Shown: positions 52,967 through 63,730 of the stretch, in pieces
Layout of the letters: each line of letters begins with the position of its first letter
How positions within the stretch are numbered: position 1 is the first letter of the stretch
NCBI GenBank assembly: GCA_033557465.1
Contig: CM066031.1
Span: forward strand, 177,847,043 to 177,911,042
Length of the DNA stretch: 64,000 nt
Origin: Ichthyophis bannanicus
Lineage: Eukaryota > Chordata > Amphibia > Gymnophiona > Ichthyophiidae
Direction of reading: 5' to 3'
Translations under genes and position numbers: made by a program
The notes under the pieces: model-generated
The model's database searches: none
What the model saw: the letters and a program-made list of their open reading frames with translations, nothing else
Told to the model about the DNA's origin: nothing

Positions 52967-55206
52967 TGTTCTGCCACCTTGAGATCATCAGAGATAATCA
53001 CACCAAGGTCTTTCTCCTGAACCGTGCATACCAACCTCTCACCCCCTATTGTGTACTTTTCCCTTGGATTTCTGCTACCCAAGTGCATGACACTGCACTT
53101 TTTCACATTAAATCGTAGTTGCCAAGCATTAGACCAGTCTTCCAGCTTTTGTAGATCTTTCCTCATGTTATCCACTCCCTCTGGGGAGTCCACTCTGTTG
53201 CAAATTTTTGTGTCATCTGCAAAAAGACAGACTTTTCCAATATCACTCACAAATACATTGAACAGTGCCGGGCCCAGGACCGAACCCTGAGGCACCCCGC
53301 TAATCACCTTCCTCTCATCCGAGTGAGCTCCATGTACCATCACCCTCTGTTGTCTGTCAGTCAACCAATTTCTAATCCAGTTTACTATCTTGGGACCCAT
53401 CCCCAAGCTACTGAGTTTATTGACAAGCCTCCTATGAGGAACAGTATCAAAGGCTTTGCTGAAATCCAGATAGATGACATCCATTGCATGCCCCAGATCT
53501 AGTTCCTTGGTCACCCAATCAAAGAACTCAATCAGATTTGTTTGGCAAGACCGTCCTTCGGTAAAACCATGTTGCCTGGGATCTTGCAACCTGTTGGTTT
53601 TGAGAAAATTCACTATTCGCTCTTTCAGGAGCGCCTCCATTACTTTTCCTGCCACCGAGGTAAGGCTCACGGGCCTGTAATTTGACACTTCTTCCCTGTC
53701 ACCACTTTTGTGTAGAGGTATAACATTAGCCATTCTCCAGTCCTGAGGAACCACTCCTGTTTCCAAGGATCTGTTGAAGACATCCTTTAATGGTCCTGCA
53801 AGAACCTCTCTGAGCTCTTTCAGTATCCTGGGATGTATCCCATCCGGTCCCATGGCTTTGTCCACTTTCAGTTTAGCAAGTTGTTCTAACACCTCATCTT
53901 CTGTGAATGGTGTGGTATCTACTTCAGTCCTATTTTTATATTTGGGAGTCACAGCTGGTCCATCTCCAGGATCTTCTTTAGTAAAAACAGAGCAGAAGTA
54001 TTTGTTTAGCAATTTCGCTTTTTCAGTGTCACTTTCCACGAGTCCTTTCCCAGCACTTCTGAGTCCTGCAATTCCAACTCTGATCTTCTTCCTTTCCTGA
54101 ATATACCTGAAGAAAGTTTTGTTGCCACCCTTAACATCTTTAGCCATTTTTTCTTCTGCCTTTGATTTTGCTATCCTTATTACTCTTTTAGACTCTTTGA
54201 GTTGGATCCTGTATTCATTTCTGTGTTCTTCTGTTTGCAAGCTTTTGAATTTTGAAAAAGCTGTGTTTTTTGCCTTTATTTGCGCAGCCACCTCTTTGGA
54301 AAACCAAATAGGTTTCCTTCTCCTCTTGTTTTTATTTATTTTTCTTACATATTTATCTTTTGCCCCTTTTATTGCCGCCTTTAGTTTAGTCCATTGCAAT
54401 TCCACTTCCCTTATCTTCTTCCACCCCGTCATCTCCTCCTTTAAGTACTCGGCCATTTTATTGAAGTCAGTGTTTTTGAAGTTTAGGACTTTGAGCTTGC
54501 TATGATTGGCCTGTACCATGGCTTTTATCTCAAACCACACCGTGTGATGGTCGCTGTTGCTCACAGGGGCACTCACACAGACATTCGACACGTTATCACT
54601 GTTGGTAAGCACTACATCCAGCGTTGAGCTTTCCCTGGTTGGTTCCATCACCATTTGTCTAAGTAATGCATCTTGGAGAGCATCCACAATTTTTTTGCTT
54701 CTTTCCAGATGTGCAGAAGGAGTAATCCAATCCACAGGTAGATTAAAGTCACCTAATATGATCGCTTCCCCCTTTGCTGCTATCTTGGCAATATCTATAA
54801 TCAATTCGTTATCTCTCTCTTCAATTTGAGTCGGAGGTCTGTAGACTACAGCAATATGGATGACAGTGCCATCTCCTCTTTCCAACGCAATCCAGAGCGC
54901 TTCTTCTTTTCCCCATGTTCCCTGCATTTCAGTAGCTTTAATACTGCTTTTGACATACAAGGCTACTCCTCCTCCTTTTCCATTTTCTCTGTCTCTTCTG
55001 AATAGATTATAGCCAGCTATGGCTATATCCCAATCATGCGATTCATTAAACCATGTTTCCGTAACGGCCACGATGTCCAAATCCGTTTCCACCATTAGGG
55101 CTTCCAGGTCTGGAATTTTTTTGGCTAAGCTTCGAGCATTTGTGCTCATTGCTTTCCAGCATTTACCTGGCTTGTGTGTATTTTGCATTGATTTTATTCT
55201 GCCCAT
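52861..55206 (-). CDS. CR1 family 2 ORF2: endonuclease and reverse transcriptase
   Basis: 781 codons. Endonuclease motifs: STNARSLAKK (about 21), VTETWFNES (about 49), VALYVKSS, VVYRPPTQ, IILGDFNLPVDW (about 149) and SNSDHHTVWF (about 221). A basic linker follows (KINKNKRRRKPIWF). Reverse transcriptase motifs: MGPDGIHPRILKE (about 455), NYRPVSLTSVAGKVME, GFTEGRSCQTNL, IYLDFSKAFDTVPH (about 590), [14 protein letters not shown] (about 645) and LFADDTKI (about 668). The region between the last two appears a few residues shorter than in family 1. It ends early at 52861 because of a frameshift; the remaining C-terminus is in the frame 52406-52966. It would nick DNA and copy its own RNA. Confidence 0.92.
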   Translation of the reverse strand: MGRIKSMQNTHKPGKCWKAMSTNARSLAKKIPDLEALMVETDLDIVAVTETWFNESHDWDIAIAGYNLFRRDRENGKGGGVALYVKSSIKATEMQGTWGKEEALWIALERGDGTVIHIAVVYRPPTQIEERDNELIIDIAKIAAKGEAIILGDFNLPVDWITPSAHLERSKKIVDALQDALLRQMVMEPTRESSTLDVVLTNSDNVSNVCVSAPVSNSDHHTVWFEIKAMVQANHSKLKVLNFKNTDFNKMAEYLKEEMTGWKKIREVELQWTKLKAAIKGAKDKYVRKINKNKRRRKPIWFSKEVAAQIKAKNTAFSKFKSLQTEEHRNEYRIQLKESKRVIRIAKSKAEEKMAKDVKGGNKTFFRYIQERKKIRVGIAGLRSAGKGLVESDTEKAKLLNKYFCSVFTKEDPGDGPAVTPKYKNRTEVDTTPFTEDEVLEQLAKLKVDKAMGPDGIHPRILKELREVLAGPLKDVFNRSLETGVVPQDWRMANVIPLHKSGDREEVSNYRPVSLTSVAGKVMEALLKERIVNFLKTNRLQDPRQHGFTEGRSCQTNLIEFFDWVTKELDLGHAMDVIYLDFSKAFDTVPHRRLVNKLSSLGMGPKIVNWIRNWLTDRQQRVMVHGAHSDERKVISGVPQGSVLGPALFNVFVSDIGKVCLFADDTKICNRVDSPEGVDNMRKDLQKLEDWSNAWQLRFNVKKCSVMHLGSRNPREKYTIGGERLVCTVQEKDLGVIISDDLKVAEQCDKAVAKARRMLGCIQRGITSRKERYLCHCTSHW

Positions 55207-55319
55207 TTCTTCCCACTTGTTTTTGATGTGTGGTTTAAGAGTATGGCTGTTTCTGATGTTCTGCTTTTGCAGGGGGTGGCATGCAGATGTTGACCTTCCA
55301 CATCCGTCACCCCCTTTTC

Positions 55320-56291
55320 CTAGTTTAAATGCATATCCACATACTGCCTGAATTTTTCACTTAGGTTTCTTTTCCCTGCGACAGAGAGATGTAGTCCATC
55401 AGCACAGTATAGTCTCTTGTTGGTCCATCTATTGTCCCAGTTGCCAATAAATCTGAATCCTTCTTGTTTGCACCAGGTCTGGAGCCATGTATTAAAGTTG
55501 TTAATGCGATGCAGCCTTTTTGTCCCCTTACCAAGAACAGGTAGAACTTCTGAGAATGCAACAGTGTTAACAATGGGCTTGAGTTTCTCTCCCAGAGATT
55601 GGAAGTCCTTTTGGGCTGTAGAGGCACTGTTTCTAGCCAGGTCATTTGTGCCCAAGTGGATAATAACATCTGGTTTGGAGTGCTCACTTTTTGCGCTAAG
55701 TATTTCAACAACTTGGTTTGTATTCCTGCTGGCTGAAGAGCCTGGTAGGCACATGACTATCTTCTCTCCTTTGAACTGTGTTCCCAAGTTGGTGCCTCTG
55801 ATGATGGAATCTCCAAGTAGTAATAGTTTTCTGTTTGGTGAGGTTTTCTTCATATTTGGTGCTTTAGCAGGAGAGTGGGCATTGTCTGACTCATTTAAGG
55901 GCCCTTCAGTTTCCTTGGGTTGGGCATCCTCATTAGCCAAGGCAGAGAAGGCATTTTGCAGGGATATCTCTTGATGTGTAGGATGTCTCTGCATTACAGG
56001 TCGCAATCTTCCGGAACCCACTGTGATCCATTTGTTCCTGGGGTGTTTGATTCTTTGTGGGAGCGGTGGTGGACTTTGTTCAGTTTGTATCCTAGAAGAG
56101 GTGCGCTTCATTGCAGCCAGTTCCTCCCTCAGTAGAGAAACTTCTTTATGCATGGCTGCTAGGTCTTTCCTTAGTATAGTCAGTTCTTCATGCATGGCAG
56201 CTGACTTTAGGCATATAGGACAAGCTCTTAGGCTCCAAATGATTCTTCTTTGAATGAAAGTACCACAGTTATTGCACTGAATACACGACAT
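55320..56291 (-). CDS. CR1 family 2 ORF1 with SGNH esterase
   Basis: Intact 323-codon frame from ATG 56291. The N-terminus has paired cysteines (CIQCNNC and CPIC, residues 3-31), a likely zinc-binding unit, followed by a coiled coil (about residues 32-66: heptads of EELTILRKDLAAMHKEV type). A variable linker (67-145) leads to the esterase: LLLGDSIIRG (Ser nucleophile, about 155), IHLGTND (about 212), FSEVLP and ADGLHLS (Asp-His, about 299). This is the ORF1 type known in CR1 elements, an RNA-binding chaperone-like protein with a lipase-like module. All three catalytic blocks are preserved. Confidence 0.92.
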   Translation of the reverse strand: MSCIQCNNCGTFIQRRIIWSLRACPICLKSAAMHEELTILRKDLAAMHKEVSLLREELAAMKRTSSRIQTEQSPPPLPQRIKHPRNKWITVGSGRLRPVMQRHPTHQEISLQNAFSALANEDAQPKETEGPLNESDNAHSPAKAPNMKKTSPNRKLLLLGDSIIRGTNLGTQFKGEKIVMCLPGSSASRNTNQVVEILSAKSEHSKPDVIIHLGTNDLARNSASTAQKDFQSLGEKLKPIVNTVAFSEVLPVLGKGTKRLHRINNFNTWLQTWCKQEGFRFIGNWDNRWTNKRLYCADGLHLSVAGKRNLSEKFRQYVDMHLN

Positions 56292-56671
56292 GTTGCTTAA
56301 GCAGTCCCAGAAGAGGAAGAATAATAAGAAAAGTTGAAGATGTGGGCGTTACCCAAGTTAGGAACGACAGATGGCACGTATGTGACCACTATATAGGCAA
56401 TGTAGCCCCTGGGGTGGGTGGGGTGAGGGGTAGGGTGGGCGGGAACCTAAGTGTCTCTGGCCAGTAGGCTGTTCCTGAACAGTGGGCACACAGCAAGGGA
56501 GTAGGTAAGGGAACCCACCAAGAAGGGCAAATAGATAGATAAATATGTGGAGACAAACAGACAAAAAACTCACAATTTAGCAGCAAATTCAGCAAAAATC
56601 ACCTTTTGGATGAGCTCTGGAAAGCACTGCTCTTCTCAAGAAACACAAGGGCAGTCTGGCAAGGTTAAAGG

Positions 56672-57214
56672 CAGGGCCAGCCCTAGGTCTTGATACTGTA
56701 GGTGAACTTCAAGCTTTACACCACTGTTCCCTCTAAGCTGTGCACCTGTGTGCGCGCACACAGCTCGCCGAGCGAGCGCACATACTTTACAACAGAGCGC
56801 ACAAAAATTATGGCTCTGATTCTGATAGAAAACAACACAGACGTCTTAAAATTTAAAAGTTATGATTGTAATTACTAGAAATTTTCTGCTTCATTTAGTA
56901 ATCGTCTATTTTCATTTAATTTGATTAAAATCAATGTGGTGTACATACTGTATTCTGACGTGTAGTCAAATTTTAAAGTATGTAACTCCGAGTGTCGTTA
57001 TGTGGCGCACAAAAATTTAATCTTCCTTCAAAAGCTGCACACAGCTGATATTTTATGCGCACACAGCCTACAGAAAATTAGAGGGAACATTGCTTTACAC
57101 TGCCTCTGCCTGTAAAAATCTATTATTTAGCTTTGAATGGCTTGCTTTTGCTGCCTTCCAGAAATTGCCACCCTAGGCGACTGTCTAGTTTGCCTAGTGG
57201 TTGGACCGGACCTG
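56672..57214. mobile_element. hAT MITE (orthologue of 29503-29667) containing another MITE
   Basis: Ends CAGGGCCAGCCCTAGG and GGACCGGACCTG; 8-bp flanks GTTAAAGG and GTTGGAGG. Enlarged by the insertion 56722-57092. Confidence 0.72.
56722..57092. mobile_element. hAT MITE, 371 bp, nested
   Basis: Inverted ends CACTGTTCCCTCTAA and TTAGAGGGAACATTG, with a perfect 8-bp target duplication CTTTACAC at 56714-56721 and 57093-57100. Subterminal GTGTGCGCGCACACAG-type sequences occur at both sides. Absent from the homologous site at about 29620, so it is younger than the arm duplication. Confidence 0.92.
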
Positions 57215-57390
57215 GTTGGAGGTCAAAGCAAAAGAGGAAAGCCAGCAATGCAATGGATCAATACAATAACAGCAGCTATGGATGTCACTCTATTAACAAT
57301 GAGCTGCTTGACTGAAAACTGAACACAATTTAGGGCAACTATCCAGAGGGTCGCCATGAGTCGACACCAACTTGACGGCATTTAACAATA

Positions 57391-59545
57391 ACCCTTTATC
57401 TTTATCTGCAAACCATGTAGGCCTTGGCATGCAAATGTCATAGTGAAGGAAGTGAACTGGTCTTGCAGGTAAATACAAATTTGCTAGATTTGGTCCATCG
57501 GACTTTTTCAAGTTCCCTAGATTAAACTGTAGTAATATATCTGTAACTAATTCCAAGAAGCCTAAAACAGTTGTTGAGAAGCTGATGGGCAACTGGAATT
57601 TCTGGCCTATCTCCTACCAAAGATGACTGGGGCAGATTTGAGCTTCTGTCCAGAAAATCTTGTTATCCTGTAGGATGTGGGCAGTACACTACAGGCTGTT
57701 GTGCTGGACCAGCCCAACCACCAGGCAAACTAGGCAGTTGCCTAGGATGGCAACTTCTAGGGGAGATGAAAGAGCAGACCGTTCAAAGATAAACAATAGA
57801 TTCTGACATCCAGGGAACATTCACTTTATCATTCTGGGAGATGGTCAAGGATCAGACGGCTCAGATGCTCGGTGTGCATGTAGGATTCACCTCAGCTCTG
57901 TGTCTGCTTGGTTATTGACCTGATTGTGAAATCATGTTGGATTAGTGCAGAGTGGTGGAACATCTTATAAACATGGAAATGAGCGCCAAAAGGAATCCTT
58001 TGGAAACCGTTTCATCCAGCGATTGATCTACCCTCATTGTTCAAATCACTAGTCCGGTGCCAACAGTAGAGGCTAACGCTGTGTTTAGCCTGTGGGTGAG
58101 AAAGAGGATTAATTAGGGTCGGACCAACTATTCGGGCAAATGAGGCGGTCGCTTAAGGTGGCAGACCTCCGTGGGTAGCACGGCACACATGGCCTCCCAC
58201 CTCCTTCCCCCCTATGCTGAGCTGTGCCATGCCACTGACTCCATCCCCCCACGACAGCAGCAGTCCATGGCAGGCCATGTGCTTTGGCACACATGGTCTG
58301 TTGCTTCTGACTCCCCGAAGTTGTGTTGGAGGAGATAGATGTGGCAGGACATGTGTGCCGAAGCATATGGCCTGCCGCTGTTGCTGAGCAGCCCCCCCCC
58401 CCCCCGACCCTACCACCAGAATCAGCGGCAGTGGGGGGCGGCAGCACAGCTCAGCATGCGTAGGGGGAAGGGCGGAGCAAAACAGCGCATGGGGGAGAGT
58501 GGCATGGCCAGGACATCTGCCTAGGGTGGCAGAAACCCTTGGGCCAGCTCTGCCCGGTTCACATTGGTTTGCTACCCTGGACAGTCATCTGTCTTACTTC
58601 ACCATGGAATCACAGGAAACCAAAGACTATGCCTATAATGTCATAGATCAATAAGAATAATCCAACAAATGTGACTCTCTTTTTGACAATAGGGCATGCA
58701 GTAACTCTCAGTAACCCTCTTTCTATAGAACCTGTTCAGTTCTTGTGGTTCCCCATTAGAAATTAATGCATTGAAGGATAGAAACTGAAGGTAAAAATAT
58801 AATATTAGATGACTCAAGGCATCTGATACAATTCCTTTATTGGTTATAAATTCAGGATCAAATAGAAAAGAATGAATAATCACCGAATTCCCAAAATCAA
58901 AGTATGCAGCATAGTGTTTTCTGCCTTACAGATGTTAGCAATCTCTCTACAATCGAACAAAACAGCCTCCATTATAGAAAATGCAGTGACAGTAATAGAA
59001 GCCATCAAGTTGTCAACTTGCTAAGAGTGATATGCTAAACTTTGTAAAAGCCAACAAAAGGTTGCTACTACAACTACTACAAGGTATGTGCCGCACTGTA
59101 CATATAGATGTCACAATCCCTGCTCATGAGAGCTTTCAGTCTAATCAAGACAAAACACATAGAGCCTGATGCAGTAAGGGGCTCGGCCGGGGCGTCTGGA
59201 AGCCCTGAACAGGATGGCCCCAACTAGTACCTGATTCTGCACTGCGGAAACTAGATATTCCCATGGGTGCAGGATCAGGCACTGAGACAGTCCTGCATGC
59301 CCCTGCATCTCAGCAGAAGACATCCTCGCCGCTTCACGGCCAGCATGCCGCAATGCGGACCCCTGGTTCCCTGCTGCCCAACCCTTGATGGGGGCAGCCA
59401 GGACCCGGATCAGACAGCAGGGACTCACCATTCATGGCTCCATTGCTCCTGGGGGGGCTGCCTGGCTAATATGAATGGACGCCCTGTGCTTATTCCACCT
59501 CCAAAGCAGAATAAGCTGGGCGTCCTCCTGGTGCTCCCCAGATGT
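57391..59545. repeat. Inverted-duplication arm 2 (pairs with 26845-29330)
   Basis: Reverse-strand homologue of 26845-29330, high similarity in 58560-58930 and 57391-57800. It includes a degraded hAT MITE (58115-58552; its right end CAGAGCTGGCCC matches 27958). The segment 57815-58110 has no partner in arm 1. No gene recognised; open frames mirror those of arm 1. Confidence 0.78.
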
Positions 59546-59600
59546 ACAGGGCTGTGACCTGAATTGGCCCTGTATGTCCAGTCCCACCCACACTCCACCC
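59160..59600. repeat. Unclassified GC-rich interspersed repeat (copy in arm 2)
   Basis: Uninterrupted through GGTGCTCCCCAGATGTACAGGGCTGTGACC at 59530-59560, where copy B of the hAT-like element cut the arm 1 homologue at 26844. It shares blocks with 50655-51345 and 63220-63730. Confidence 0.65.
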
Positions 59601-60249
59601 ACTCTCTGCACCTAGAGCAGCAACGTTTCCAGGACAGCCCATTTCCACTGCTACCCCCCTCTACGGGACATGCAGAGACAGTAATGAAAGTAGAACACAC
59701 CACTTACCCAAACTGAGCAATGCTGTGCTGCTTCTGCCCCCTCTGATGCAGACTTCCTGTTTGCATGGGGCAAATGTGGCTGGTCAAAGCACAGAGAGCA
59801 TCGATGAGTATGGGCAAGCGCTGTATTTTAATACCATTGCTGTCGTTGCTGGTCCTGGAGGGGGATGGCAGCAGGGAAGGGGAGGGGAGGGAGCAGGGGG
59901 ATGGCAGCAGGGGCAGCGACGAAAGGGAGGTAGCAGGGGGATGGCAGGAATGAGTATTCACCTAGGGCATCTCTTATCCTTGCACCAGCTTGACAATAAA
60001 GCTGGTGCAAAATACCTAGTTTGTCTCTAAAACTGGGCTGTAAGGTCTGTGAATATGGAAGTGCGCACGTCCTTTGCAACAACGCAGTCTACTGAAATTA
60101 CTCCTCTGTGAAAGTCAGATTTAAATATCCAGTTTCATAGATGAGGACTAATTTTAACATGAATGAGAGGATCATAATAAGTTTGTCAAATTTTTGGATT
60201 ATACTTTGGCCTGTCCTAGCAATTGTATCCAACAAAAACATATTGCAGA
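59601..60249. other. Unassigned, with a purine-rich tract
   Basis: No gene seen. A GGGGGATGGCAGCAGGG-rich tract lies at about 59850-59945. The rest has no recognised family. Confidence 0.4.
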
Positions 60250-60690
60250 TAGTTTAAACTTCTTCTACTGACCTACAAGTGCATTCACTCGGCTGCTCCT
60301 CCTTCCCTCTCCTCTCTGATCTCTCCCTAGACCTTTCCTTGAGAACTCGGCTCATCAGGCTGATCCTTCTCTTCCACTGGCAACTCCAGACTTGCTGCAC
60401 TGTATGCTTGTAAGAGACTCCGTGAATTAGTGCATCAGGCTCCATCTCTGGTCCTATTTATGTCCAGGCTAAAAGTCCACCTTTTCGAGGCTGCTTTTGG
60501 ATCCTCAACCTTTACTTCCCTGTTATCACCCACATGTGTAGAAACAATCTGTTGTCCCCCGTTTGCTGTGTTTGTCTTGCTTAGCTTGTAAGCTCTATGG
60601 AGCAGGGACGGTCTCTCATGCGTAGAAACACAGCACTGCATGTGCCTTTTAGAGCTTTACAAATGATAACTAGTAGTAGTAATTTTAGAA
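60250..60690 (+). mobile_element. L2-type LINE 3' end
   Basis: A 5'-truncated copy with the L2 C-terminal coding text (AAGTCCACCTTTTCGAGGC, plus strand), the 3' UTR words TGTAAGCTCTATGGAGCAGGGACGG and a short TAG-repeat tail (TAGTAGTAGT) as in the element at 44929-48284. Confidence 0.75.
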
Positions 60691-60732
60691 AAGTAGGCTC
60701 TGTGCCAAAAAGGTTGTACAGAAGTAGGCAAA

Positions 60733-62015
60733 TATTCTATAAATTAATTAATTAATTAATTAACAGGTTATTTATATACCGCTCCTTCCATTTGATCAGG
60801 TGCGGTTTCCATATAACAACATTAAACAGGGTGATCTGTTTTTACATATAACAAGTTTAAAGTTAGGTAATTACAGTTAACAAATAGCAATTAACAAGTA
60901 ACAATAGTGAACTATGTACAATTAACTATATACATATTTTTTTTTTTGCATTTTCTTAATCACTACGTCTTAGGTTACAGCGCTTCATTCTTTTGTTGAA
61001 ATAGTGTATTACCCTGTGTCGGATTATCCTTTATCTAGCTGGGTGGTGAGAGAAGAGCTGGTCATAGAACCATAATGCTTTGTAAATAAGTGTGTTTTGA
61101 GTTTTTTTCGGAACTCCATTATATCAGGTAGTTGTCTTAATTCTATTGGGATTGTGTTCCACAGGATGGGGGCTGCATGTGAGAAGGCTTTCTTGTTTGT
61201 GGATTTATTGGCTCTAATGAATTCTTTTGGTGGTGTTAATTTATTTAATTGGTCTCTCCTTTGGAGATTATGTGTAGGTTCTATTTTGATGAGGTTATTT
61301 ATGGACAGGGGTGCTGTTTTTGTTATAGCTTTGTAGGTAGTTAAGATAGTTTTGTATTCAATACGGCTTTGAATCGGGAGCCAGTGTAGATATTCTAATA
61401 TTGGGGTTATGTGTTGGAAAGGTGGGGCCTTCGTAATGGTCCTTGCTGCGGCATTTTGTGCTAATTGAAGTTTTTTTATGGCTTCCTTAGTTACGCCAAG
61501 TAGGATTTGATTTGCGAAATCAAAATGTGGGGTTATGATTGCTTGTATGACGCGTTGAAAATCCTGTAGGTGCATTAGTGGGCGGAGTTGCTTTAATATT
61601 TTTAGTTTAAAGTAAACTTTTTTTGATATGTTTCTTACATGGGTGTCCATGCTGAGATGTTTGTCCAGAATAACACCTAGGTAGCGTATTTCAGATTTTA
61701 GTGTGATATTATTATTTTGCAACGTAATATGAGAAGGGGGAATGAATGTTGTGCATTTAGTTACTATTAGGGCTTCTGTTTTTGAGTGATTGATGTACAG
61801 ATTGTTTTCATTTAGCCAAGTGTTGATTTCAGTGAGGCAGTCGTTAATGAGTTGTATAGGGATATTTGGGATTTTGAATGGGACATACATCATTATGTCA
61901 TCCGCGTACAGATGATAGAGGACATTGAATTTTTTAAATATTTTGCATATGTGTTTTAAATATATGTTAAAAAGTAACGCGGATAGAGACTCAGGTCTGA
62001 TGTTCAAAAGGAATT
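60733..62015 (-). mobile_element. L2-like LINE, 3' third
   Basis: Ends at an AATT-repeat tail (60741-60762) next to the GCGGTATATAAATAAC block, and is 5' truncated near 62015. It carries the open frame 61024-62007. The sequence 60765-61020 is the 3' UTR. Confidence 0.85.
61024..62007 (-). pseudogene. L2-like reverse transcriptase, C-terminal part
   Basis: 327 codons without a stop. It begins within the SPLLFNIYL-type motif (here SALLFNIYL, residue 9), then YHLYADDIMMYVPF with the catalytic YADD (33-38), INHSKTEALI, RYLGVILD, and the C-terminal LQLAQNAAARTI, LHWLPIQSRIEYK and HAAPILWNTIP blocks typical of this LINE group. It lacks the endonuclease and the first half of the polymerase, so it cannot move on its own. 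The unbroken frame suggests a recent insertion. Confidence 0.85.
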
Positions 62016-62500
62016 TGCATGGTTTACAGCCAAGAAAACTCTGTAAATGCCTTAAACGGGGATATTCAGCAGCACCTACATGGTTAGTGCCATTGAATAT
62101 CCCCGACTATGTCCCCTACACGCCCTGATGTTATCCGGTTAGCATCGGGGCGTGTTGGGAGCATTCCGAGGCGGAGCAGAGGCCATGACTGCCGTTAACC
62201 GTGTAGCAGCGATATTGGACCGTTTCATAGTTAGTGGTCCATGGCTAAAACTAAGCCAGCTTTTGGCTCGTCTAGTTGTAGTCGCGGACCACCAACCTTG
62301 TAGCAGTCCAATAACGCTGCTACACAGTTAGCTCTGTGGCGTTGACCCTTTGGAGCACAACCCAGATATTAAATACCGTGGCCGCAGCATTGAATATCCA
62401 GGGTTAAGGGTGAGCAGGCTGGGCTATGTGCTCTAGCGGTGCATAGCCCACCCAGAAGAGAATCGGCCCTCAGTGCTCAGTGCTGAGCATTTTAGAAAAT
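62016..62500. repeat. Possible MITE with GATATTCA ends
   Basis: GGGGATATTCAGCAGCAC at about 62058 and GCAGCATTGAATATCCAGGG at about 62386 are inverted relative to each other, and a further TTGAATATCCCC lies at 62091. The interior is CpG-containing. No target duplication identified. Confidence 0.4.
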
Positions 62501-63219
62501 AGATATAGCGCCGACAGAAGATGCACACAAGACAGGGCATTTGATAAATGTGCATGCACAATTAATGCATCATTTAACATGAGGGGTGAGGGGGACACAT
62601 ACATCTATATGTACATATGTACCACGATTTTATAAACTGCACTGGTGCACGTATATGGTGAATTTTCTAAACATGCATGCAGACTCTATCTCAGGGAAGG
62701 TAGAATTGCTGGTCACAAGCAAATACATGATAGATGTACATTTGAACAGAATACTCTGAAGACACCTCCTCTTCTTATGAAGAAAAGTCTGCACATTGCC
62801 GTATACAGGTGTAAGTAAGGTCTCTTATAAAATTGCCAGTGACGTGTATTGTGTGTGTTACACATGTAACTGGTCTTTTTATGGCTGTGACTAATGCCTA
62901 AAGTTTATAAAATTACCTCCAAAGAGGGTAACTTTCAAAGTATGTCAGTGCATAAAGCAGGGTTTTATGTGTGGAACAGGGATCTCTGAAAATTATTCAT
63001 CTTCTCTGCAAGTGAAAATATGTGCACAATCCCATTATGGGGGTCAGAAATGATGGGGTTGGACATCCAACCCCTGTTTAGTCCCTGCACTGTAATCTGT
63101 GCCGCCTGCTCCCCGCAAGCACAGAGGGTTTGTGCGGGGATCGCTGGATGGGGCGGGAGGGGGAGGGCTGGAGGTGGAAATTGGGCAGAGCATGGGCAGG
63201 TCGACGCATCCATACAGAT
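62501..63219. other. Unassigned
   Basis: A/T-rich sequence with scattered TGCATGCAC-like words, then a GC-rich stretch. Nothing recognised. Confidence 0.4.
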
Positions 63220-63730
63220 AGAGCCTATTGAGCAGCGAGGGAAAGATGGATGTGGGACTTATTGCACATTGGAGGTAGAATAAGTTCCATCAATGGTGGG
63301 GATCAGGCCAGGCAGTTCCACCAAACAGGCAGGGCAGATGCAGATATGTCCCCGCAGTCCGATCCTGGTCCTCGCTGCCTCTGCTGAGGGTCGGGTGGCA
63401 GGGAAAGGTGCTTTGATCCATGTCCGGCTGACAGGGCGCCTGCTGGGCATCCTGGTGACCTGGTGACGGGACACCACAACACCAACACTAGCAGGAGCAT
63501 AGGGCGGGCTGGATAGGCAGGAAGGCGGATATCTTGTGCTGCTGTATATATATGTATATATATATATATATGCTGATATATCAGGCGCTTGCCAGGCTGT
63601 CTAAGTGCCCGATTCTGCAACCATGAGAATGGCTAGATCCCACAGTTGAAGAATCAGGTACAATTTGGGGCAGTCCAAATTTTGAACGTCCAGATGGTCC
63701 GGATGTGCCCCGATCGTAATCAGCCTCCCC
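63220..63730. repeat. Unclassified GC-rich interspersed repeat (copy near window end)
   Basis: Same family and orientation as 26845-27225: TGGAGGTAGAATAAG near 63270, TCCGATCCTGGTCC near 63358, and CCCGATTCTGCAACCATGAG near 63608. A (TA)n microsatellite (63543-63572) lies inside. Confidence 0.6.
63543..63572. repeat. (TA)n microsatellite
   Basis: TATATA repeats with single interruptions. Confidence 0.9.

Larger units (their letters stand above)
52191..56655 (-). mobile_element. CR1-type LINE, family 2, best-preserved copy
   Basis: About 4.46 kb. The 3' end is a short repeat of the ATAGTAACAT type (52191-52212), different from family 1. It has ORF2 (52406-55206), a 113-bp spacer, an intact ORF1 (55320-56291) and about 360 bp of 5' UTR. 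Comparison with the RTE copy at 29660-29690 gives the empty site TTTTTGGCAAG; TGGCA remains on both sides. Only one frameshift was found, so it is among the younger LINEs here. Confidence 0.92.
56656..57390 (+). mobile_element. RTE-type LINE fragment (copy 2), second part
   Basis: RTE sequence 56656-56671 and 57215-57390 around an inserted MITE. The plus strand encodes MQWINTITAAMDVTL and ends with the GTCGCCATGAGTCGACACC block and a TTTAACAATAA tail. Inverted homologue of 29331-29690. Confidence 0.8.
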
